A stretch of DNA of 19,161 nucleotides from Candidatus Tepidiaquacellales bacterium UBA6667 (lineage in GTDB: Bacteria > Bacteroidota > Ignavibacteria > Tepidaquicellales > Tepidaquicellaceae), in assembly GCA_002455255.1 (NCBI GenBank), contig DKKL01000019.1:1-19161 (forward strand), read 5' to 3'. Each line of letters opens with the position of its first letter. The first letter of the stretch is position 1. This document shows, piece after piece, positions 13,808 to 19,161 of the stretch. The notes below the pieces were generated by a model that made no database searches, was not told the DNA's origin, and saw only the letters and a list, made by a program, of their open reading frames with translations. The position numbers and the translations under genes were made by a program.

Positions 13808-15457
13808 TTGATTGATATAAAAAAATATATTTCAAACGAGATAAAAAATTCGATTCCGGAGATAAATCAGGAAATAACTTTTGATAATCCAAAAGATCAG
13901 AAACACGGAGACCTCACGACAAATATTGCTTTGGTTTATTCAAAACTGTCAGGCAAGAAACCAAGAGATTTAGCTCTTGAAATTTCCGAAAAATTAAATC
14001 TTGATAAAAATTTAATTTCAAAAACCGAAATTGCCGGACCCGGATTTATAAACTTTTTTATTTCAGATGATTATTACAGAAATATATTAAATGATATACT
14101 CGCAAATAAAAATAATTTTGGTAAATCTACTTTAAACGAAAATAATACTGCAAACCTTGAATGGGTTAGTGCAAATCCTACAAAGCCACTCCACGCAGGA
14201 CACGGAAGACAGATATGTCTCGGAAAAGCAATAGCAAATTTACTTGAATGGACAGGTTATAAAGTAACACGCGAATATTATTACAATGATGCCGGAAACC
14301 AGATGAATAAACTTGCAGAGTCAGTTTATGCAAGGTATATGCAAATATTCAATCCTGAATTTCCATTTCCCGAAGACGGATATCAAGGTGAGTATATAAA
14401 AAATATTGCACAGTTGATAAACGGGATGAGAAAAGATGCATTAAAGAATACATTTAAAAATGAAGAAGGAAAAGAGTTTTTCAAAACGGCGGGTGAAAAA
14501 TATAATTTTAAAATTATAAGAAATACACTTAACAAACTCGGGATAAATCACGATATATTTTTCAATGAATCTGATTTATATAAAAATGGTGATATTGAAA
14601 AATTAATTGAAAAATTCAAATCAAATGGTTTGGCTTATGAAAAAGAAGGTGCATTGTGGTTGAAGATGGATGAGGCAGATGGATTTGATAAAGATAAAGT
14701 AATAGTAAAATCAACCGGTGAGCCGACATATCGCCTGCCTGATATGGCATATCATATAGATAAAATAAATCGCGGATATGATTTGATACTTGATATTTTT
14801 GGTTCAGACCACGGTGATACATATAAAGAAGTTTTATACGGAGTAAAATCTGCAGGATATGATATATCAAAAATAAAAGTAATCATTCATCAGATGGTAA
14901 CTTTTAAAATGGGAAATGAATCGGTCAAGATGAGTGGGAGAAGCGATACATCATATTATTTGGATGAATTGATTGATGATATCGGGGCAGATGCTACGCA
15001 GTTTTTCTTTGTAATGCGGGGAGCAAACACACATCTTGATTTTGATATTAAACTTGCAAAAGAACAATCGGACAAAAATCCGGTGTATTATCTACAGTAT
15101 GCTTACGCAAGGATATGCGGAATTTTCAGAAATGCAGAAACGAATTTTCCGGATTTAATAACTGACAATATTGATACAAAAGTTTTAAAAACAGATGAAG
15201 AAATAAATTTATTAAAAACCCTGAGCAGATTTCCGGAAGAAGTTGAAGATTCCGCATCAACATTTGAACCACATAAAATAATTACATATCTGAACAAAGT
15301 AGCATCAGATTTCCATACATTTTATCACAATAACAGAGTATTGGATGTAGAACAACCCGAACTCTCGAAAGCCCGATTGCAACTCGCACAAGCCACAAAG
15401 ACTATACTAAAAAACGGATTTGACATCATCGGCATATCCTCACCTGAGAGAATGTGA
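13808..15457 (+). CDS. argS: Arginyl-tRNA synthetase
   Basis: Class I aminoacyl-tRNA synthetase charging tRNA-Arg, 549 aa, normal length. The N-terminal Add-1 domain includes QKHGDLTTNIALVYSK. The HIGH motif appears as HAGH (129-132) in SANPTKPLHAGHGRQ, where most homologues have GPLHVGH. The KMSK signature is KMSGR (374-378). The C-terminal anticodon-binding domain shows EPHKIITYLNKVASDFHTFY, an ArgRS hallmark. The start is TTG at 13808; the frame upstream has a stop at 13778-13780 and no other start codon lies between. No clear Shine-Dalgarno. Confidence 0.97.
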   Translation: MIDIKKYISNEIKNSIPEINQEITFDNPKDQKHGDLTTNIALVYSKLSGKKPRDLALEISEKLNLDKNLISKTEIAGPGFINFFISDDYYRNILNDILANKNNFGKSTLNENNTANLEWVSANPTKPLHAGHGRQICLGKAIANLLEWTGYKVTREYYYNDAGNQMNKLAESVYARYMQIFNPEFPFPEDGYQGEYIKNIAQLINGMRKDALKNTFKNEEGKEFFKTAGEKYNFKIIRNTLNKLGINHDIFFNESDLYKNGDIEKLIEKFKSNGLAYEKEGALWLKMDEADGFDKDKVIVKSTGEPTYRLPDMAYHIDKINRGYDLILDIFGSDHGDTYKEVLYGVKSAGYDISKIKVIIHQMVTFKMGNESVKMSGRSDTSYYLDELIDDIGADATQFFFVMRGANTHLDFDIKLAKEQSDKNPVYYLQYAYARICGIFRNAETNFPDLITDNIDTKVLKTDEEINLLKTLSRFPEEVEDSASTFEPHKIITYLNKVASDFHTFYHNNRVLDVEQPELSKARLQLAQATKTILKNGFDIIGISSPERM

Positions 15458-15525
15458 ATGGAAATTATTAATCATTTGAATTTTAATTTCCTAAAAGTTA
15501 TAATCTGAAATAATCCATAAGTCGA

Positions 15526-16533
15526 ATGAAACGCCTAATTATTTTTATATGTCTATTTATTCTATATAATATAAATCCAGTTCAATCTCAATTATTAGAT
15601 AATCAATTTTTATTATTCAATAATCAATACAATGGACCATATAAGGTTGACGAAATTCTAAACAAAATTAAATGGGATGAACTTGTTAAATATTGCAAGG
15701 ATAATAAAGATTGTTTTATTTATGAAATTAATGAAGATGCAATACATCAATATAAATTTAGCTCAAGAAAAGACGATTCTCAGTTTTACTTAGAAGTTTA
15801 TAATTATGAAATTCTAAGGTTTAAATATTCTATTGATTCAAAATTTTTAAAAAATAATATAGATTTTTTTGATCGTATTGTATATATGAAATATGTTCGC
15901 GAATATTTTAAAGATATTCCACCAGAATTCATTTTAGATTCAAATATAAATAATTCACTTTTGGAGTCTTATTATTCATTACTTGGCTTAGGTGGCTCTA
16001 TTGAATATGGATGGATTTGTGAATATTCATCCGTCGGATTACCAACCCAACAAAGGCAAGCTTTAATGGAAATTATGAAATACGGCTATGGTGATATTAT
16101 ATTACAAAGATTATTAGCGTATCCTTCAATAGAAATCAGGTTATATGCATTTGAAGCTTTATTTTACTCAGATCATATGCATACGAAATATATTGAAAAT
16201 GAAAAGTCAATCTTAAAAAATTACTTAAAACAAGAAGATAGTTTAAAACTAAACTCTGATACTACTGATATTGAAATTAAAAAAGAATTACGGTCTATTA
16301 GGTTATCAATTAAAGAAATGAAAGATATTATTAACTATTCTGACGGGCTTTTAAAATTAGCTCCGGAGTTATCTTACATTGAAGATTTGAAAGACTCTAA
16401 TTTAGAAGTTGTAACATGTGAAAATATGGGTTCATATAAATCCTATTTAACACCTATAAGAGAAATTATAACCGATGATTATTTAAACAATATAATTGAA
16501 AATTTTTCTGAGCTTAAAAAGCATTTTAAGTAA
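15526..16533 (+). CDS. Secreted protein of unknown function
   Basis: I do not recognise this 335-aa protein. It begins with a signal peptide (MKRLIIFICLFILYNINPVQS, likely cut after the QS region). The mature part is rich in Lys, Asp, Ile, Asn and Tyr. Residues 172-215 (PTQQRQALMEIMKYG ... SIEIRLYAFEALFYS) look like a short HEAT-like helical pair. There is no lipobox and no T9SS tail. Its codon use looks even more AT-rich than its neighbours, so recent acquisition is possible but unproven. It converges with the next gene. Confidence 0.7.
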   Translation: MKRLIIFICLFILYNINPVQSQLLDNQFLLFNNQYNGPYKVDEILNKIKWDELVKYCKDNKDCFIYEINEDAIHQYKFSSRKDDSQFYLEVYNYEILRFKYSIDSKFLKNNIDFFDRIVYMKYVREYFKDIPPEFILDSNINNSLLESYYSLLGLGGSIEYGWICEYSSVGLPTQQRQALMEIMKYGYGDIILQRLLAYPSIEIRLYAFEALFYSDHMHTKYIENEKSILKNYLKQEDSLKLNSDTTDIEIKKELRSIRLSIKEMKDIINYSDGLLKLAPELSYIEDLKDSNLEVVTCENMGSYKSYLTPIREIITDDYLNNIIENFSELKKHFK

Positions 16534-16586
16534 TTTAATGAAACAAATGTATTCATTTTATTTAAAAATAAATTGTTGTTATCCTT

Positions 16587-17435
16587 TCAATTCTTAATCT
16601 CATAAATCTTCGTTATGTCTTTCGATAAATCTTTAAACCGCATTTCGGCTTTTTGTGTGAAGTAAATGCCAATATCCTGTTTTTCAGGGCAGTCGTTATA
16701 TGTTGTGAACCAATCATAAGCTTTTTTATCATCCCCTGTCATATAACAATTATTAAAAAAGTTTTCTATCGCTCGCCAAAAATATCCGTTATAATCCGAT
16801 TCTCCTTTTCTAAAATCCTGAAAAGTTTTACATACTTCTTCACCTTCTGAAAAAGTTATAAAATCACCATATAACTGATCATTAAATATTTCAATTGACA
16901 ATCCAACAGGACTTTTTACTAATTCCAATTTTCCATTATTATATTTTGCATAATATTCATTCCACAATCCTAAAACTGCCGGTGACTCTTTCGTATCAAT
17001 TCGCATTATCATATTTATGCTATCTATACTTGAGATTGTTAAACCCTGAATTTCAAACAGCGGCAAGTAAGAAATTTTTTTATCAATTAAATATGTTACT
17101 CCAAATAAGTAATATGGCGAAGCCCCTACTGAACAATTTATCAGTAATTCATCACTTCCGTCTTTGTTTAAATCTAATAGCCGATACTCTGTTACATCCT
17201 GAAATCCGACAGATTTTTTATCTTTCGCTAATTCGGTTTTTAAATCCCAATTAGTAGTTCCTGTATTTTTGTCTTTAATAATTATGTCAATATAGATTTC
17301 ATTATCTTCGGTAAAACTTTCTGCTATAACATATATTTTATCACCGTAATTAATTTCATCTCTTATTTTTAACTCTTGTGAACAAATATTTTCTGATAGC
17401 AGTAATACACAAATAATCATTATTATATTTTTCAT
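16587..17435 (-). CDS. Secreted protein of unknown function with a calcium-loop-like motif
   Basis: A 282-aa protein with a signal peptide (MKNIIMIICVLLLSENICSQ). Around residues 85-95 the phrase LLDLNKDGSDELL matches the D-x-[ND]-x-D-G calcium-binding loop common in VCBS/FG-GAP-like beta-propeller repeats; a single copy is present, so a full propeller is not supported. The rest has no recognisable family. It lies divergent from the next gene, with 125 bases of extremely AT-rich sequence between them. Confidence 0.7.
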   Translation of the reverse strand: MKNIIMIICVLLLSENICSQELKIRDEINYGDKIYVIAESFTEDNEIYIDIIIKDKNTGTTNWDLKTELAKDKKSVGFQDVTEYRLLDLNKDGSDELLINCSVGASPYYLFGVTYLIDKKISYLPLFEIQGLTISSIDSINMIMRIDTKESPAVLGLWNEYYAKYNNGKLELVKSPVGLSIEIFNDQLYGDFITFSEGEEVCKTFQDFRKGESDYNGYFWRAIENFFNNCYMTGDDKKAYDWFTTYNDCPEKQDIGIYFTQKAEMRFKDLSKDITKIYEIKN

Positions 17436-17560
17436 TTTCGATTTTAATAATTTAAATAAATTATTTTATTTATAAGAACAATTAAATAACATTATTTTTC
17501 TGAACTTAATAAAATCATATTTTAATATTTAATTTTTTACTAATTTATAAAAAAAATAAT

Positions 17561-18433
17561 ATGAAAACTTTATTCGCTTTTTTGGCGTTTGTTTTTCTAT
17601 CCTCTCTTATCTTCCAAAATTCCTACTCTCAATCAGAACAAATACAAAAAATTAACAGGTTAAGTTTAAATTCTGAAATAATGAAAGTGAACTCTTCAGG
17701 AACATTCGAATATGACGCTTATCTTTTTTGTATGAGAAAAGTTGTTAACGGTAAACAGCTTCCCGCTCAGCAATATGACGATGTCAGTTACAGAATATAC
17801 GCTGAAGCAGTTTTTCTTAAAGACAAAAGGGAGTTTGTAGATGTTGACGGAGTAACCTGTGCGGGAATGACTCTGAGAAGAAATGCTTTTGGTTTATACG
17901 AAGTAGCCGCTGATACTTCAAATATGTCTTCTCTCTCCCCAGGTGTTGTGTGGAATGTGCAAGGCGGTCTTTACACTCCTCAGTTTTATGAAGATATTAC
18001 GTCATCATTAAAATTTCCGGAATTTTATTATATTCATTCATATGGAAATAACATTACATTAAACTCCGATGACCCCTGGAATATAACAGTTAGAAAATGG
18101 AAAGAAGATGCCGGCTTTGCACTGGAAAGACCGGATATGTTGTTCACTTGGATTCTTGGACCAACTAATAATCCGAATGATAACCTGCGAAATTTACAAG
18201 CGTGTGGACGATTTCAAAATGTAACTCAAACAGATTTAACCGCCGGTGTTGATGGTAAATATATAAGAAGTGTTTTTGAAGGTGCTAAAATTATTCCGGG
18301 TGAAGGATGTGCTGTGGTTAGAACTGTTAAACTTATTCCTAAAAATGTATTCAGCAGTTTACCTTTACCTATGAATCAAAACTGGTTATTTGTAATGATT
18401 GTTGAAACGGAAGTACCTGTTACTTTTAATTAA
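17561..18433 (+). CDS. Secreted protein of unknown function
   Basis: A 290-aa protein with a signal peptide (MKTLFAFLAFVFLSSLIFQ, likely cut in the SYSQS region). The mature part appears beta-rich, with Gly, Asn, Tyr and Trp (for example SPGVVWNVQGGLYTPQFYED) and two CxG-like single cysteines. No family, lipobox or T9SS tail is recognised. A run of A residues precedes the ATG, as is common in this group instead of a Shine-Dalgarno. A large hairpin terminator follows. Confidence 0.7.
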   Translation: MKTLFAFLAFVFLSSLIFQNSYSQSEQIQKINRLSLNSEIMKVNSSGTFEYDAYLFCMRKVVNGKQLPAQQYDDVSYRIYAEAVFLKDKREFVDVDGVTCAGMTLRRNAFGLYEVAADTSNMSSLSPGVVWNVQGGLYTPQFYEDITSSLKFPEFYYIHSYGNNITLNSDDPWNITVRKWKEDAGFALERPDMLFTWILGPTNNPNDNLRNLQACGRFQNVTQTDLTAGVDGKYIRSVFEGAKIIPGEGCAVVRTVKLIPKNVFSSLPLPMNQNWLFVMIVETEVPVTFN

Positions 18434-18455
18434 TGTTTAATGATAAATTTAAATA

Positions 18456-18510
18456 AATAAGGTCAAATGACCTATAATTTACGATTATAGGTTAAATGAC
18501 CTTATTTTTT
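18456..18510 (+). terminator. Large hairpin terminator after the 17561 gene
   Basis: The left arm 18456-18478 pairs with 18484-18506 over about 23 positions, with two A-A mismatches and one G-T wobble. The loop is 5 bases and T residues end the structure (18505-18510). Each arm itself contains a small palindrome (GGTCAAATGACC at 18461-18472 and GGTTAAATGACC at 18490-18501). It lies 22 bases after the stop of the 290-aa gene. Confidence 0.8.
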
Positions 18511-18543
18511 ACATCCTTAAAATACCTAATAACGAAAATCAAG

Positions 18544-18588
18544 TTCATCACGAATTTTCACGAATTAAACGAATTACACAAATGATAA
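18544..18588. repeat. 45-bp perfect direct repeat, copy 1
   Basis: The 45 bases from TTCATCACGAATTTTCACGA to ACACAAATGATAA are identical to 18670-18714. Within each copy the unit ACGAATT occurs three times. The copies are 126 bases apart, start to start. They lie in the gene-free stretch 18434-18740, which otherwise holds the terminator at 18456-18510 and short imperfect CACCACA-type iterations (about 18640-18665). Confidence 0.9.
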
Positions 18589-18669
18589 TTTAAAACTTCT
18601 AAATCGATTTGTAAATATTCAATACGAAAAACAACTTCACCACAGAAACAATCTCACCACAAAAACAAT

Positions 18670-18714
18670 TTCATCACGAATTTTCACGAATTAAACGAAT
18701 TACACAAATGATAA
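18670..18714. repeat. 45-bp perfect direct repeat, copy 2
   Basis: Identical to 18544-18588. Unlike copy 1, this copy is followed by TAATTCGTGAAAA (18716-18728), which is the exact inverse complement of TTTTCACGAATTA at 18681-18693 and gives a 13-bp stem with a 22-base loop. The end of the alpha-2-macroglobulin frame (18741) is 12 bases away. Confidence 0.9.
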
Positions 18715-18740
18715 CTAATTCGTGAAAAATTTTATAAATT

Positions 18741-19106
18741 TTATTTATCTAAAATATTCATTTTAATACTTGGAGAATTTCCATTTACATCTGTATAATA
18801 CATTAACGAACCGATTGCCGGATTTACATTATAGTTTCCGGGAATTTGTGCTCTTAAGAGATATGAAAATTCATAAACATCACCATAAAGATGAGTAGCA
18901 AAAAAAGTTACTTTATCATCTCTAATGTCTTTATCTGCGTACCACCATCTCCACCAGTAATAATCATATCCTGAAAAATCTTTTTCACCTTCAATGTTAT
19001 ATGCCCAGTCATCAGTTATTACTTCACATCCCGCAGGGATAGGGTCTTCCAGCATAAAGTAATTCAAATTATTTTCTTTTGAATAAACTCTCACTTTCAC
19101 AAGCAT
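18741..19106 (-). CDS. Alpha-2-macroglobulin family protein, C-terminal end (partial or broken)
   Basis: The 121 residues from the first ATG read like the final domain of bacterial alpha-2-macroglobulins, periplasmic protease-trapping proteins: YFMLEDPIPAGCEV, then IRDDKVTFFATHLYGDVYEFSYLLRAQIPG, then a MYYTDVNG-S-type ending (family form MYePevwGrs). Homologous-looking residues continue upstream of the ATG to 19157 (IVYRKNYFNGNVYSGDV, the 'R-x-Y...G-D' stretch of the family), but an in-frame TGA at 19158-19160 blocks the frame. Most of the gene (normally well over 1,000 codons) is outside the window, so it may be a pseudogene or contain an error; the ATG at 19106 is not a credible native start. 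Confidence 0.65.
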   Translation of the reverse strand: MLVKVRVYSKENNLNYFMLEDPIPAGCEVITDDWAYNIEGEKDFSGYDYYWWRWWYADKDIRDDKVTFFATHLYGDVYEFSYLLRAQIPGNYNVNPAIGSLMYYTDVNGNSPSIKMNILDK

Positions 19107-19161
19107 AACATCACCTGAATAAACATTACCGTTAAAATAATTTTTTCTGTAAACAATTCAG

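Noticed and set aside
15458..15525. Terminator after argS
   Set aside because: Only a weak seven-base A/T-rich pair with a long loop and no T tract was found.
16895..17254. A 119-aa frame on the plus strand
   Set aside because: Antisense to the 282-aa secreted protein gene, which has a signal peptide and a sound start; it looks like a shadow.
17446..17465. Inverted repeat AATAATTTA-AA-TAAATTATT as an operator for the divergent pair 16587-17435 and 17561-18433
   Set aside because: The stem holds only A and T in an extremely AT-rich stretch, so it may be chance.
18544..18714. CRISPR array
   Set aside because: Only two 45-bp copies, with irregular spacing, internal iteration of ACGAATT and no cas genes in the window.
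18741..19160. TGA recoded as an amino acid
   Set aside because: TGA is used as a stop in tldD, JAB, E2 and the lipoprotein gene in this window, so a recoded genetic code is not supported.

Overview
The window is AT-rich and gene-dense. Several features point to a Bacteroidota/FCB-group bacterium, possibly an Ignavibacteria-like lineage (inferred, not proven). These are a type IX secretion (T9SS) C-terminal sorting tail at the left edge, a serine palmitoyltransferase of the Bacteroides type, a bacterial alpha-2-macroglobulin tail at the right edge, a Bacteroidota-style YbeY motif, many A-rich leaders without a Shine-Dalgarno sequence, and several TTG start codons.

Layout. Positions 1-72 (+) are the last codons of a T9SS cargo protein, followed by a terminator and a degenerate palindromic intergenic repeat. 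Positions 335-7915 (-) are one tight housekeeping operon, read right to left: unknown 145-aa protein, ybeY, smg/DUF494, topA, tldD (with a twin-arginine signal), pmbA, xerC. A cold-shock protein gene (7983-8186, -) lies just upstream, separated only by a strong terminator hairpin.

Positions 8348-11064 (-) are a four-gene overlapping operon: cobO-type corrinoid adenosyltransferase, a JAMM/JAB metalloprotease fused to a membrane helix and a LysM domain, a ubiquitin-conjugating (E2)-like protein with its catalytic cysteine, and a gamma-class carbonic anhydrase-like protein. This is the most interesting part. It holds an E2 and a JAB protease in a translationally coupled pair, with no E1 or ubiquitin-like gene in the window, and the protease is apparently tethered to the envelope by a peptidoglycan-binding domain.

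Positions 11107-12668 (-) are serine palmitoyltransferase plus a small lipoprotein. Divergent from them (+) are an extended SDR (12791-13780), a candidate for the reductase step of bacterial sphingolipid synthesis, and argS (13808-15457).

The right end (15526-19161) holds three secreted proteins I do not recognise (two +, one -), a large hairpin terminator, a 45-bp perfect direct repeat with a hairpin, and the C-terminal end of an alpha-2-macroglobulin gene (-) whose frame carries an in-frame TGA at the window edge.
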